Assembly (NCBI RefSeq): GCF_002313155.2
Contig: NZ_NWFK02000001.1
Coordinates: forward strand, 744,001-808,000
DNA length: 64,000 nt
Direction: 5' to 3'
DNA from: Psychrobacter sp. FDAARGOS_221
GTDB lineage: Bacteria > Pseudomonadota > Gammaproteobacteria > Pseudomonadales > Moraxellaceae
The notes beneath the pieces were generated by a model. The model was not told the DNA's origin. It made no database searches and was given only the letters and a program-made list of their open reading frames with translations. A program made the translations under genes and the position numbers. Positions 17,763 to 27,172 of the stretch are shown here, in pieces; positions within the stretch are counted from its first letter, which is position 1, and every line of letters begins with the position of its first letter.

Positions 17763-18507
17763 TAGCCAAGCCCTTAAATACTACACAATAGCGCAAAAAA
17801 ATGCACCTTTTTATTTCTAGTATTATCAACGAGGCAATTTGTAAATGCAGTTATAACAAGCCGACTTAAAATGTGCAAGTGAATTTACATATTATTGCGC
17901 ATTATAGGCCGTAAATCACGGTTATTAGTGCCATTTAGCCTTAATTAACCGATTTAAGCAATCATTTGGGTATCATTTATGATCACTCGCATGCTTCTCG
18001 CGACAAACGTCTTATGTGCTAAACAACCAGCCTATCTCAAAAAGCCAACCTGTATAAAATATTTGATCGATTCATATTATAACGTTAACTAACTTTATAC
18101 CTTTAACGCATTGGTTTTTCAAGCATCATTGGGTTAATTTCTGCTATAAGATGTATATTGCCACACCAATAGTTACATAGATAGTTGCATAGACAGTCAC
18201 ACAAATATCAGCTTTCTAGCCTAGCAATGCTTAGTAGGTTTAGTAGATTTAGCAGCTTAAGTAGTTATTCGCCTAACAATACATACCTATAATGACAGCC
18301 ATGCTAATTAATACAATAACTCTAACGTGTTACAGCGCCCAAAATATTGACCATTTGCATTTAAACCATTTATTTATAACCTAAAATAACATTAGTCACA
18401 ATGATACCTATGGCGTCAGCGCTGCATTATGCTATTATTTATCCCATTTAATGATAACCCTCCCTTAACAGCATCGCGCTTAATTTTAAAATTCAAATAG
18501 GTTTAGT
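17763..18507. other. Long gene-free region with short tandem repeats
   Basis: There is no supportable ORF or RNA gene in this AT-rich stretch. It contains degenerate tandem repeats: ATAGTTACATAG / ATAGTTGCATAG (18169-18192, 12-bp unit) and four copies of a 9-bp unit close to TTAGTAGNT (18231-18266). It forms the upstream region of the gene at 18508. Confidence 0.5.
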
Positions 18508-19146
18508 ATGAGTCAAAATTCGATATCAAACTCTTTGCTTAATGTCGTACTGGTGCTTGCAGAATCTGCAATTACCTTGGTTTTAAGATTCGACCCGAAC
18601 CTACGCAAAGCTGTCTATCCTCTAGCGAAGAAAAACACTGTTATTTGTGTTCGTACTTACCTACCGCACACTCAATTTTTTGCTACCTTTACCAATAAAG
18701 GGGTGTTACTAGACAGCCAGCTACCCAAACAAGTTACTGAACCTGACGTGGTGATTAACACTTATAGTCACAACCTAATTAATGCGTTAATCAGTAATGA
18801 AACCACCCAAATTAATAAGCTGACCATGCGCGGCGCTACCGAAACAGTTCACGAGACGCGTCATTTCCTAGTGCAACTGGGCGTTGCTAGCTTGTTTCAA
18901 GGTATCATTAAGACGGTTAAAGGTAAGGGTAAAGACAAAGGCGGTAAAGAATCTGACAGCAGCGACAAGCCAGATTACAAAGCCCGTATTCAAGAGCAAC
19001 AGCAGCAGCTTAATGCACTAAGCACACGCAATCGTGAGCTTGAAGTGAGCTTAAAAGAGCTACAAAGCAAGCAGAAACTAACGCTTATTGGCTTTGTTAT
19101 CGCAGCTATCATTGCCATTATTTCAGTCATTGGTTGGGTCAGCTAA
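18508..19146 (+). CDS. Uncharacterised SCP2-like protein with coiled coil and C-terminal membrane anchor
   Basis: I do not recognise a named family with certainty. The 212-residue protein has an N-terminal domain (about 1-135) whose pattern (RFDPNLRKAVYPL, then a beta-rich part, TEPDVVINT, LTMRGATETVHETRHFL) recalls the SCP2 lipid-binding fold of UbiJ. A basic Gly/Lys-rich linker follows (136-147), then a charged coiled coil (about 156-189), then one hydrophobic helix (191-210) with only two residues after it: a tail anchor. UbiJ also has SCP2 plus coiled coil and supports ubiquinone synthesis, but no membrane tail. No ubi genes are nearby. It has its own strong terminator, so it is probably monocistronic. 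Its codon use looks like that of its neighbours. Confidence 0.6.
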   Translation: MSQNSISNSLLNVVLVLAESAITLVLRFDPNLRKAVYPLAKKNTVICVRTYLPHTQFFATFTNKGVLLDSQLPKQVTEPDVVINTYSHNLINALISNETTQINKLTMRGATETVHETRHFLVQLGVASLFQGIIKTVKGKGKDKGGKESDSSDKPDYKARIQEQQQQLNALSTRNRELEVSLKELQSKQKLTLIGFVIAAIIAIISVIGWVS

Positions 19147-19226
19147 CCACACACTGCTAGCGTCAAACAAATACCTTTTAGCTTGTGAACAGTTAGCATT
19201 TTTAACTAACTTATCAAAATTTAAAA

Positions 19227-19256
19227 AGCCAGCAGACACTCATTGTGTTGCTGGCT
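19227..19256 (+). terminator. Terminator after SCP2-like gene
   Basis: AGCCAGCA / TGCTGGCT with an inner ACAC / GTGT extension, followed by eight T. Confidence 0.85.
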
Positions 19257-19635
19257 TTTTTTTATCAGCATATTTTTTATGATTTTTCTTATTAATTTCT
19301 TATTAAACACGACCACCTTTTTCGTATCATTCTACTTCACTGCTGTTTTGCTATGTTTAACTTAATAATTACCTCAATTAATGAATCACTTCTTATTAGT
19401 TATTTATTAATTATTAGCCTCTAAATTTGACCCATTAATTTTGCATTTTTGCGGTTGTAAAATCGTTGCCAACCTCAATATAACAGTCAGGTCATCGTTA
19501 TTTAACACTGTAGTCAAATCATTGTATCCATTATGGATTTAGCGTATATATCTGCCAAAAGCTATTAATTTTTAACGGCTTAAAACGACACTTAGCATTT
19601 GCGTAAGAAGGCCCTTACAAAATAGTTACCAATTA

Positions 19636-19668
19636 ATCTTGACTGTTTTACTCAGGATTAACTATAAT
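19636..19668 (+). promoter_or_regulatory. iscR promoter with IscR type-1-like operator
   Basis: TTGACT (19639-19644), 18-bp spacer, TATAAT (19663-19668) stand about 40 bases before iscR. The overlapping sequence CTTGACTGTTTTACTCAGG resembles the type 1 sites (TTGACT-N5-ACTC-GG) that holo-IscR binds to repress the isc operon. The promoter is read directly; the operator role is by analogy. The remaining 19257-19635 region is AT-rich and holds no ORF I can support. Confidence 0.7.
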
Positions 19669-19709
19669 AGCGAACATAACAACTTATAGACACTTTGTGG
19701 AGGCAATCA

Positions 19710-20231
19710 ATGCGCTTAACAACTAGAGGAAGATACGCCGTTACTGCGTTACTTGATTTGGCCATTCAAGATAGTGAGTCATCAAGTGCTGTCTCCTTAT
19801 CTGATATTGCCAAACGTCAATCTATCTCTATCTCATATTTAGAACAATTATTTTCTAAATTACGTAAAGCGGGATTGGTCACCAGTACTCGCGGAGCATC
19901 TGGCGGTTATCACTTGGCCAAGCCTTTGGCAGACATCGACGTAATGACAATTATTACAGCAGTCGATGAATCTGTGAATGCCATGCAGTGTGGCGGCAAA
20001 GGCAACTGTCAAGGCGGCGCTATGTGCTTAACGCATGACTTATGGTGTGCCTTATCAAAGCATATCGAACAGTATCTAACCAATATCTCGTTAGAACAAC
20101 TACTACAAATGGAAAACGTGAAAGATGTTTCTGATCGACAGCAACTTATTTATGATGTCGCCACAGAGTCGTCTGAATCAAAATCAAATTCGAATATAAT
20201 ATTTTCTGCCAGCGAGGTTAACCCAGCATGA
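19710..20231 (+). CDS. iscR: Fe-S cluster-responsive regulator IscR
   Basis: IscR is an Rrf2-family winged-helix regulator that senses Fe-S status through its own [2Fe-2S] cluster and represses the isc operon when the cluster is bound. The start [18 protein letters not shown] is family-typical. Cys94, Cys100 and Cys106 with His109 match the E. coli ligands (92, 98, 104, 107). A TTG at 19695 would add five residues, but GGAGG six bases before the ATG at 19710 settles the start. At 173 aa it is slightly longer than E. coli (162), with a Ser/Asn-rich tail. The stop overlaps the iscS start by four bases (ATGA), which suggests translational coupling. Confidence 0.97.
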   Translation: MRLTTRGRYAVTALLDLAIQDSESSSAVSLSDIAKRQSISISYLEQLFSKLRKAGLVTSTRGASGGYHLAKPLADIDVMTIITAVDESVNAMQCGGKGNCQGGAMCLTHDLWCALSKHIEQYLTNISLEQLLQMENVKDVSDRQQLIYDVATESSESKSNSNIIFSASEVNPA

Positions 20232-21454
20232 GTAACTCAAATCGTCCAATCTATCTAGACTATGCCGCCACCACTCCAGTCGATCCACAAGTGGCTAAGA
20301 AAATGTCAGACTACATGACATTTGATGGCATGTTCGGCAACCCAGCATCACGCTCACACGGTTATGGTTGGCAGGCAGAAGAAGCCGTTGAAAATGCACG
20401 TCAACAAATTGCTGATTTAATCAATGCCGACCCACGTGAAATTGTTTTCACATCAGGCGCAACTGAGTCAGACAACCTTGCTATTAAAGGTGCCGCTCAT
20501 TTCTACCAAAGCCGTGGTAAACATATCATTACCAGTAAAATCGAACACAAAGCAGTGTTAGATACTTGCCGTCAATTAGAGCAAGAAGGCTTTGAAATTA
20601 CCTATATCGAACCTGAAAAAAGCACAGGTCTTATTTTACCTGAACAAGTAAAAGAAGCGCTTCGTGAAGACACCATCTTAGTATCATTAATGATGGTAAA
20701 TAACGAGCTAGGTACAGTGACTGATGTTGCTGCTATCGGCGAGATTACTCGTGAAGCTGGCGTTATTTTCCACGTAGATGCGGCGCAAGCTGCTGGCAAG
20801 TTACCAATCGACCTTGAACAGATGAAAGTAGACTTAATGAGCTTCTCAGGTCACAAGATCTATGGTCCAAAAGGTATCGGTGCTTTATATGTACGCCGTA
20901 AGCCACGTGTTCGTCTACGTGCTGAGCAACATGGCGGTGGTCACGAGCGCGGTATGCGTTCAGGTACACTAGCGACTCACCAAATCGTTGGTATGGGTGA
21001 AGCATTTGCTATCGCTGCTGAACGCTTACAACAAGATCATGAACACGCTCAGAAGCTACATGACAAGTTATGGAATGGCATCCAAGATATCGAAGAGATC
21101 TACTTAAACGGTGATGCTGAAAACAGTATTCCAAATATCGTCAACATCAGCTTTAACTTTGTTGAAGGTGAATCACTGATGATGTCATTAAAAGACATGG
21201 CGGTATCTTCAGGATCTGCATGTACGTCAGCAACACTTGAGCCATCATATGTACTACGTGCTATCGGTCGCTCAGACGAATTGGCACACAGCTCGATTCG
21301 CTTTAGCTTCGGCCGTTACACTACTGAAGAAGATATCGATGTTATCTTAGCTCAAATTCATGAAGCGGTAGATAAACTAAGAGATTTGTCTCCACTATGG
21401 GACATGTATAAAGACGGTGTCGATTTAGATTCTGTTGAGTGGACTGAACACTAA
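20228..21454 (+). CDS. iscS: Cysteine desulfurase IscS
   Basis: This PLP enzyme takes sulfur from cysteine to form a persulfide and passes it to IscU and to tRNA thiolation enzymes. The PLP lysine is Lys210 in [12 protein letters not shown]. The persulfide cysteine is Cys332 in SSGSACTSA on the mobile loop. The N-terminus [13 protein letters not shown] and the C-terminus [13 protein letters not shown], where IscU docks, are typical. The 408 residues fit the family (404 in E. coli). Confidence 0.98.
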   Translation: MSNSNRPIYLDYAATTPVDPQVAKKMSDYMTFDGMFGNPASRSHGYGWQAEEAVENARQQIADLINADPREIVFTSGATESDNLAIKGAAHFYQSRGKHIITSKIEHKAVLDTCRQLEQEGFEITYIEPEKSTGLILPEQVKEALREDTILVSLMMVNNELGTVTDVAAIGEITREAGVIFHVDAAQAAGKLPIDLEQMKVDLMSFSGHKIYGPKGIGALYVRRKPRVRLRAEQHGGGHERGMRSGTLATHQIVGMGEAFAIAAERLQQDHEHAQKLHDKLWNGIQDIEEIYLNGDAENSIPNIVNISFNFVEGESLMMSLKDMAVSSGSACTSATLEPSYVLRAIGRSDELAHSSIRFSFGRYTTEEDIDVILAQIHEAVDKLRDLSPLWDMYKDGVDLDSVEWTEH

Positions 21455-21600
21455 GATTAAGCTTTATACACAAGTTAAAATAGATAATTACAAAATATAG
21501 AACAGCAGTCGTTAGATATTAGTTAAATTGAATTAGTTCAAAATAATGAGCTGCTGTTCAAACAAAATCATTTTCAAGGTTAAACCCCAGGAGTTCTACC

Positions 21601-22002
21601 ATGGCTTATAGTAATAAAGTAATTGATCATTATGAGAATCCACGCAACGTTGGTAACTTAGACAAAGACGCCAAAAACGTTGGTACCGGTATGGTCGGTG
21701 CACCAGCTTGTGGTGATGTGATGCGCCTGCAGATCCAAGTTGATGACAATGGCATCATCGAAGACGCGCGTTTTAAAACTTATGGTTGTGGTTCAGCCAT
21801 TGCTTCAAGCTCTCTAGTGACCGAGTGGCTAAAAGGCAAAACACTTGACCAAGCTGAAGAAATTAAAAACAAACACATTGCTGAAGAATTGGCTCTACCT
21901 CCAGTGAAAGTTCACTGCTCAGTATTAGCTGAAGACGCTATTAAAGCAGCCATCACTGACTACCGTACTAAGAGCGGCCAAGTAACTGACGCTGACGCCT
22001 AA
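21601..22002 (+). CDS. iscU: Fe-S cluster scaffold IscU
   Basis: The scaffold on which IscS sulfur and iron are assembled into [2Fe-2S]. The ligand cysteines are Cys37 (GAPACGD), Cys63 (YGCGSA) and Cys106 (VHCSVLAEDAIK), with the conserved aspartate Asp39. The HscA-recognition motif LPPVK is at 99-103. 133 aa. An AGGAG ribosome site precedes the ATG. A hairpin and 13-bp repeats separate it from iscA (next entries). Confidence 0.98.
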   Translation: MAYSNKVIDHYENPRNVGNLDKDAKNVGTGMVGAPACGDVMRLQIQVDDNGIIEDARFKTYGCGSAIASSSLVTEWLKGKTLDQAEEIKNKHIAEELALPPVKVHCSVLAEDAIKAAITDYRTKSGQVTDADA

Positions 22003-22162
22003 GCTAACAACGGTTAAGCTTACGTTTGAAAATAGCTATAATATCAGTCACTGATGTTAGGCTAATTTAATAAAGGATTAGCAATCAAAACTGCTTAATA
22101 AATACTTAGCTTTAGGTAGTGTTTATAGCTTTATAGCTGATTGTTTATAGCGATTTGTTAAA

Positions 22163-22191
22163 AAAGGGAGAACAACAATGACTCTCCCTTT
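22163..22191 (+). terminator. Possible attenuating terminator between iscU and iscA
   Basis: A perfect 9-bp stem AAAGGGAGA / TCTCCCTTT with an 11-nt loop and the tail ATTTATCT. The U-run is poor, so it may stop only part of the transcripts or mark an RNA processing point, giving more iscRSU than iscA-hscBA-fdx. Confidence 0.5.
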
Positions 22192-22229
22192 ATTTATCTA
22201 TATCGTTATAACATCCTTAACTTTTATAA

Positions 22230-22258
22230 TATATACCTTATGCTGTATATACCTTATG
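22230..22258. repeat. 13-bp direct repeat upstream of iscA
   Basis: TATATACCTTATG occurs twice, three bases apart (22230-22242, 22246-22258), directly before iscA. Possibly a recent tandem duplication or a binding site. Confidence 0.5.
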
Positions 22259-22302
22259 ATATATATAGCTAAAGTCACTGTTTTAACAATGGGAAAGTCT
22301 CA

Positions 22303-22623
22303 ATGATTGAATTGACCGAACGTGCCGCAAAACACGTTACAGACTATCTAGAAAACCGTGGTCATGGTGAAGGCATTCGTGTGGGTATTCGCACCTCTGG
22401 ATGTTCAGGGCTGGCCTATGTGTTAGAGTTTGTAGATGAGCCAAACGATGTCGACGTTAAATACCATAGCCATGGTGTTAATATCTTTGTTGACCCAAAA
22501 AGTAAAGTTTACTTAGATGGTCTGCACATGGATTATGTCACAGAAGGCTTAAACGAAGGCTTTAAGTTCACTAACCCTAACCAAAAGGGTGAATGTGGCT
22601 GTGGTGAGTCTTTCACTGTATAG
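22303..22623 (+). CDS. iscA: A-type Fe-S carrier IscA
   Basis: IscA accepts clusters or iron and passes them to target proteins, chiefly for [4Fe-4S] maturation. The three conserved cysteines are Cys34 (TSGCSG), Cys98 and Cys100 (ECGCGESF) in the C-terminal CxC. 106 aa, family length. GGGA lies nine bases upstream of the ATG. Confidence 0.97.
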   Translation: MIELTERAAKHVTDYLENRGHGEGIRVGIRTSGCSGLAYVLEFVDEPNDVDVKYHSHGVNIFVDPKSKVYLDGLHMDYVTEGLNEGFKFTNPNQKGECGCGESFTV

Positions 22624-22676
22624 TCTCGTACCATCCCCTTTTTATTTTTTTATATCAATAAATAGCATCTAAGCCT

Positions 22677-23231
22677 ATGTCTGATAACACGCCTACCTTC
22701 GCTAATTTTTTTGCTCTTTTTGAGCAGCCTATTGCGTTTGATATCGATACGTCTCAATTAAGCAAACGCTTAAGACAGCTACAACAGCAGTTTCACCCTG
22801 ATAATCTAAGCAGCGATGAGTCGGCGTCTTCTCAGCAGAATTCGGCGATTATTAACCATGCTTACGCCACTTTGCTCCATCCTGACAGCCGTGCAAATTA
22901 CTTATTAGAGTTATCTGGTCAAGAGCTTAATACCGATCACTCTATTGCTGATTTAGATTTCTTAGATGATGCGATGGATATGCGTATGGCATTAGATGAT
23001 GCGGAAGGGTCAGCCGACCTAGCCACTATCAAATCTTTAAAGTCCAAAGCTGAGCAGCGTATTGAAACGCATTCTAATCGCTTTGAAACTGCTTATAATC
23101 AGCAAGATTGGTCAACGGCGATGGATGCAACCCAAAAACTGAAGTTTTTAGTCAAACTAAAAAAAGATATGGATACAGCAATCGATAACAGCCATCAGCA
23201 ACCTGATGACGATGACGAGCTGTATCTATAA
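22677..23231 (+). CDS. hscB: Fe-S co-chaperone HscB (J-domain protein)
   Basis: HscB brings IscU to the Hsp70 HscA and stimulates its ATPase. The N-terminal J domain has the essential HPD at 40-42; the C-terminal three-helix bundle (about 95-170) binds IscU. 184 aa against 171 in E. coli, with an acidic tail (DDDDELYL). The start lies 53 bases after iscA and has no clear Shine-Dalgarno, so translation may depend on iscA. Confidence 0.93.
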   Translation: MSDNTPTFANFFALFEQPIAFDIDTSQLSKRLRQLQQQFHPDNLSSDESASSQQNSAIINHAYATLLHPDSRANYLLELSGQELNTDHSIADLDFLDDAMDMRMALDDAEGSADLATIKSLKSKAEQRIETHSNRFETAYNQQDWSTAMDATQKLKFLVKLKKDMDTAIDNSHQQPDDDDELYL

Positions 23232-23515
23232 GCGATTATGGTGCTTATAAGCTATATCGTATTACAGATAAAACGTTTTCAAGACAACCTATTTAAAGAC
23301 TAAATAAAAGACTAAGCTGGTAAAAGATTGAACTGGCTGACTGTTTTGACAATATAATTATAAAAGACCTATGCGCCGATGGTTATAAGAGCGCTGTTTT
23401 AGTTTTATCTGTTTGCTACTGGCTGTTAATTACACTAGCCTGCAAGCACCCTGATTATATTTTTAAATTTTAAATTCATTATATTTTTCACTATTAGCCA
23501 TAAATTGAGTGTGTT

Positions 23516-25486
23516 ATGTCCTTATTACAAATTGCCGAACCCAACCAAAGTGCAAAACCGCATGAACATCAATATGCTCTAGGTATCGACTTAGGCACAA
23601 CACGCTCCATGGTAGCGGTTGTTCGCTCAGGCAAAGCAGCCCTATTAAAAGACCCAGCAGCTGCATCAGATCAAAATGACGGCGCAGAGAAACAGACAGA
23701 CACCCTGCTTCCTTCGGTAGTTTATTATGGTAATCAAGATCAGATTAGCGCACCGGTTATCGGTAGTACTGCCCTAGCCTATTTTGAAACCGATCCTGCA
23801 AATACCATTATTTCAGCCAAGCGCTTTATGGGCCGTAGCATCAATGACATTAAGTTCTCACACCCGTATCAGCTAAAATCTAGTGAGACAACCAAAGAGG
23901 CGATGCCTTCTTTTGTCACTGCACAAGGTGAGGTATCTCCTGTTGAAGTATCTGCTGAAATCTTACGCAGTCTGCAGCATCGTGCTCAACTAGCATTACC
24001 AGATGACAGTATCAAAGGGGCTGTGATTACGGTTCCGGCTTATTTTGATGAAGCGCAGCGTCAAGCGACTAAAGATGCCGCAAAACTTGCTGGTTTGAAT
24101 GTTTTACGCTTACTGAATGAGCCAACAGCAGCGGCTGTCGCTTATGGCTTGGATCGCACTGCGGATGATTCTGATGAAAAAATCTACCTTATTTATGACT
24201 TAGGCGGCGGCACCTTTGATGTGTCATTGCTAAAAATGAATGAAGGTGTGTTCGAAGTATTGGCGACCGGTGGTAACAGTGCCTTAGGTGGTGATGACAT
24301 GGACCGCTTAATTATGGGCTGGTTATTAAAACAAGCCGGCTTGAGTCCAGCTGATCTTAGCGCACAACAGCGCACTCATATTGCACGCAAAGCAGAAAGC
24401 TATAAGCAAGCACTAACTCATAATGACAGCGTTGATGTCGCAATTGATGTCGACGGCCATCAGTGGCAAGGTCAATTAAGCTCAGCTGATTTGTTAAATA
24501 TCGTTGATCCTGTAACACGCCGTACTATCTCTACCTGTGAACAGGTCATGCGTGATGCTGATATTGAGCCTGAACAGCTAGACGAAATTATTATGGTTGG
24601 CGGCTCTACACGTATGCCTGTGGTGCAACAAGCTGTGCAGAAGTTCTTCAACAAAGAGCCTTTGGCGCATCTAAATCCAGATGAAGTGGTTGCTCTAGGC
24701 GCTGCGCAAGTTGCCGAACAACTGATTAAAAAAGACAAATCTAATAATGTATTATTGCTAGATGTCACCCCGCTATCACTAGGGCTTGAGACCATGGGCG
24801 GCTTAGTGGAAGTCCTAATCCCACGTAATACGCCGATTCCAGTTGCCAAAAAGCAGACCTTTACTACCTATCAAGATGGCCAAACTGGTATGGTTATCCA
24901 TGTGGTCCAAGGCGAGCGTGATACCGTTGAGCACAACCGATCTCTTGGCCGCTTTGAGCTGTATGGCATCCCTCCAATGAAGGCAGGCTTGGCCCGCATT
25001 GAAGTTACCTTTGATATTGATGCCAATGGTCAATTATCTGTAAGTGCTTTTGAAGCCACTTCTGGCGTGAAAAGTGATATTAAAATCACACCATCATATG
25101 GTTTAAGTGATGAGCAACAAGAACAGCTACTGAGTGCTGGTTTTGAAAATGCAGAGCATGACAAAATAGCCCGCAGCTTAATTGAAGCGAAAGTAGAGTC
25201 AGAGCGTGAGATATTAGCGCTACAATCTGCACTACAAGAGTTCCAAAGCCTACTAAGCTCAGATGAAGTTAGCGCACTGCAGCAAGCCATGCAGCATTTA
25301 GGCAGTGCGTTAAACAAGGTTTCGACCTCATCAGATAACGACACTGATTTGGAAGCATTAAAAGCAGAAATCGAAGCCAAGCAAGCTCAACTAAAACCGC
25401 TCAGTGATTTATTCGCATCACGTATTATGGATCAAAGCGTGAAGCAATCACTTTCAGGTACCAGCACTGAAGACTGGGCACAATAA
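23516..25486 (+). CDS. hscA: Fe-S assembly chaperone HscA (Hsp70 family)
   Basis: HscA is the specialised Hsp70 that binds the LPPVK motif of IscU and drives cluster transfer. The nucleotide-binding domain carries [27 protein letters not shown] and the adenosine motif [11 protein letters not shown]. The substrate domain begins after [17 protein letters not shown]. The length of 656 is longer than E. coli (616); the difference lies in a charged insertion near residues 50-60 and a longer helical lid/tail. A 284-bp gap without features separates it from hscB, and the ribosome site is weak. Confidence 0.96.
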   Translation: MSLLQIAEPNQSAKPHEHQYALGIDLGTTRSMVAVVRSGKAALLKDPAAASDQNDGAEKQTDTLLPSVVYYGNQDQISAPVIGSTALAYFETDPANTIISAKRFMGRSINDIKFSHPYQLKSSETTKEAMPSFVTAQGEVSPVEVSAEILRSLQHRAQLALPDDSIKGAVITVPAYFDEAQRQATKDAAKLAGLNVLRLLNEPTAAAVAYGLDRTADDSDEKIYLIYDLGGGTFDVSLLKMNEGVFEVLATGGNSALGGDDMDRLIMGWLLKQAGLSPADLSAQQRTHIARKAESYKQALTHNDSVDVAIDVDGHQWQGQLSSADLLNIVDPVTRRTISTCEQVMRDADIEPEQLDEIIMVGGSTRMPVVQQAVQKFFNKEPLAHLNPDEVVALGAAQVAEQLIKKDKSNNVLLLDVTPLSLGLETMGGLVEVLIPRNTPIPVAKKQTFTTYQDGQTGMVIHVVQGERDTVEHNRSLGRFELYGIPPMKAGLARIEVTFDIDANGQLSVSAFEATSGVKSDIKITPSYGLSDEQQEQLLSAGFENAEHDKIARSLIEAKVESEREILALQSALQEFQSLLSSDEVSALQQAMQHLGSALNKVSTSSDNDTDLEALKAEIEAKQAQLKPLSDLFASRIMDQSVKQSLSGTSTEDWAQ

Positions 25487-25623
25487 TCTAGCTTTTTAGG
25501 TTTATCCAACGAATTAGCTTAAAAGCTAAATATCTTAGCTCATGCAGTGCTTGCTCAAATAGATTGATAGTTAACAAAACGATTTAAATAGAAAATTTTA
25601 AACATTTAATACTGGAAAATTTT

Positions 25624-25962
25624 ATGCCAAAAATTACGATACTACCGCATCATGAAATCTGCCCAGAAGGCACAGAAGTTGAATTAGAAACTGGCGAAAA
25701 CCTATGTAAAGGTCTATTAGATAAGGGCATTAAAATTGAACATGCCTGTGAGATGTCTAAAGCCTGCACTACTTGTCACGTTATCGTGCGTAAAGGCTTC
25801 AATAGCCTAGACGAAATGGACGATATTGAGGCGGATCTACTAGACAGAGCCTGGGGGCTTGAGCCTGATTCACGCCTGTCTTGTCAGGTGATGATTGAAG
25901 ATACCGATCTGGTGGTTGAGATACCTAAATATACCATTAACCATGCTAGCGAAAACCATTAA
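25624..25962 (+). CDS. fdx: Isc-type [2Fe-2S] ferredoxin
   Basis: Donates electrons for cluster assembly on IscU. The cluster ligands are Cys42, Cys48, Cys51 (CEMSKACTTC) and Cys87 (SRLSCQV), the vertebrate-type/Isc pattern. 112 aa. It closes the isc operon. I see no iscX after it: a strong terminator follows and then a minus-strand gene. Confidence 0.96.
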   Translation: MPKITILPHHEICPEGTEVELETGENLCKGLLDKGIKIEHACEMSKACTTCHVIVRKGFNSLDEMDDIEADLLDRAWGLEPDSRLSCQVMIEDTDLVVEIPKYTINHASENH

Positions 25963-26030
25963 TAACTGGCTGTAACAGCTGATATGGTTAATTGATAGAC
26001 ATTTAAAAAAACAGTCATTCAACAAAAAAA

Positions 26031-26055
26031 GACACCCAATTGAACATTGGGTGTC
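26031..26055. terminator. isc operon terminator
   Basis: A perfect 10-bp stem GACACCCAAT / ATTGGGTGTC, loop tgaac, A-run before and T-run after. Confidence 0.92.
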
Positions 26056-26221
26056 TTTTTTTATAACTCAAATCTGATGATAATACTTTAATTCAATAGA
26101 TTGGCAAGCTATTATCACTGCATTCGCACTGTATTCGATGATGACTTCATTCGATTCGTACGCAACAACTCACTGCTTATTTATCTATTTAGACACTTTT
26201 ATATTTAGAAGTAGGTATGAT

Positions 26222-26269
26222 GCGATTTATTTACTGAGCGATTTATTTACTGAGCAACTTATTTACTGA
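26222..26269. repeat. 16-bp tandem repeat, three copies
   Basis: GCGATTTATTTACTGA is present twice perfectly and a third time with two changes. It lies in the gap after the isc operon, just past the HIT gene stop. Non-coding on either strand as far as I can see. Confidence 0.85.
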
Positions 26270-26284
26270 GCACCTACAAACAAC

Positions 26285-26719
26285 CTACTGCATTTGCCAG
26301 TCAAATGGCATTTGATTATGACCTCTTAACGCCATCATCAAGGTTTGCTGCATTGCCAAGTATACTTCTTGAGTGTAAGCAACAGCTGGCGTGCCCCACA
26401 CTGGATTTGGCCATGCTAAATCGTTTTGGTAACGCACAATATGATGGAAGTGTAATTGAGGCACTTGGTTACCGAGTGCAGCCACATTCATCTTATCTGC
26501 ATTGAAGGTTTTAGCCATCTGGCTAGATAACCAGCTTGACTCACGCAAAAATTGAGCTTGATCCGCCGCGGATAACTCATAAATCTCTTGTACACCAGCC
26601 ACTCTAGGGACCAATATCAACCAAGGAAACTGACAATCATTAATTAGACGACACGTTGATAATGGAAAATCCCCAACTAAAAACGAATCTTTAGCAAGTG
26701 TTGGATGAAGTTGAAACAT
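26285..26719 (-). CDS. HIT domain protein
   Basis: Histidine-triad proteins hydrolyse or transfer nucleotide monophosphates. From the Met at 26719 (144 aa) the HIT core includes WLILVPRV, the Asn of MNVAALGNQVPQLHFHHIVR, and His90, His92 and His93; the normal H-x-H-x-H appears as H-F-H-H-I, a variant seen in a bacterial HIT subfamily. A longer frame (164 aa from 26779) lacks a good start; GAGAG just before 26719 supports the shorter form. Substrate unknown. It is probably transcribed alone. Confidence 0.88.
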   Translation of the reverse strand: MFQLHPTLAKDSFLVGDFPLSTCRLINDCQFPWLILVPRVAGVQEIYELSAADQAQFLRESSWLSSQMAKTFNADKMNVAALGNQVPQLHFHHIVRYQNDLAWPNPVWGTPAVAYTQEVYLAMQQTLMMALRGHNQMPFDWQMQ

Positions 26720-26833
26720 ATTGGCTCTCTTAGTTATTGTAATGATTCTGCAAACCAATATTTTATCAGGTATTGACAAGATATTATAGATGCACTCGCA
26801 TCTTTAATCTTGACGCTAATATATTATTAGCAA

Positions 26834-26935
26834 TTACATCTCCATCGCATCTTCGGCATCATCATCGTGCCAGTCTGGCACCTGTAAATCCTCTAAATCA
26901 ACGGCAAGATCTATATTCTGCACTAACGTTTTCAT
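26834..26935 (-). CDS. Putative 33-residue acidic small protein
   Basis: A short ORF encodes 33 residues starting MKTLVQNIDLAVDLEDLQVP and ending DDDAEDAMEM. It has an ATG, a well-placed GGAG nine bases upstream and a TAA stop, in a gap between the HIT gene and mfd, both on the same strand. A TATAAT-like sequence lies about 40 bases upstream on this strand. The product is strongly acidic with no membrane segment. I do not know a family for it. The good ribosome site argues for translation; a decayed remnant of a longer gene is the alternative. Confidence 0.45.
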   Translation of the reverse strand: MKTLVQNIDLAVDLEDLQVPDWHDDDAEDAMEM

Positions 26936-27085
26936 TGTTTATTGCTCCTTATATGTCAATTATTATCGGTATTATATAGAGTTAAGCTCTATTAATTTCT
27001 ACTTGAAGTAGTGCTTGGACTACGACTATATAATATACGCATATTAAATGACAGTTATATTAAGCAATAAAGACAGTTTGCAGAC

Positions 27086-27155
27086 AGGGTGACCGTTATG
27101 GATTACAGTTTTTAGACTACAGTTATAGATAAAAGCTACAGAATATGGTCACCCT
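27086..27155. repeat. 9-bp inverted repeat after mfd
   Basis: AGGGTGACC (27086-27094) and GGTCACCCT (27147-27155) are perfectly complementary over a 52-nt loop that contains three CTACAG/TTACAG-type repeats. It lies 18 bases past the mfd stop on the mfd transcript, with no T-run. It may protect the 3' end or be a weak terminator. Confidence 0.45.
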
Positions 27156-27172
27156 TTAAAACGCGAATTGAT

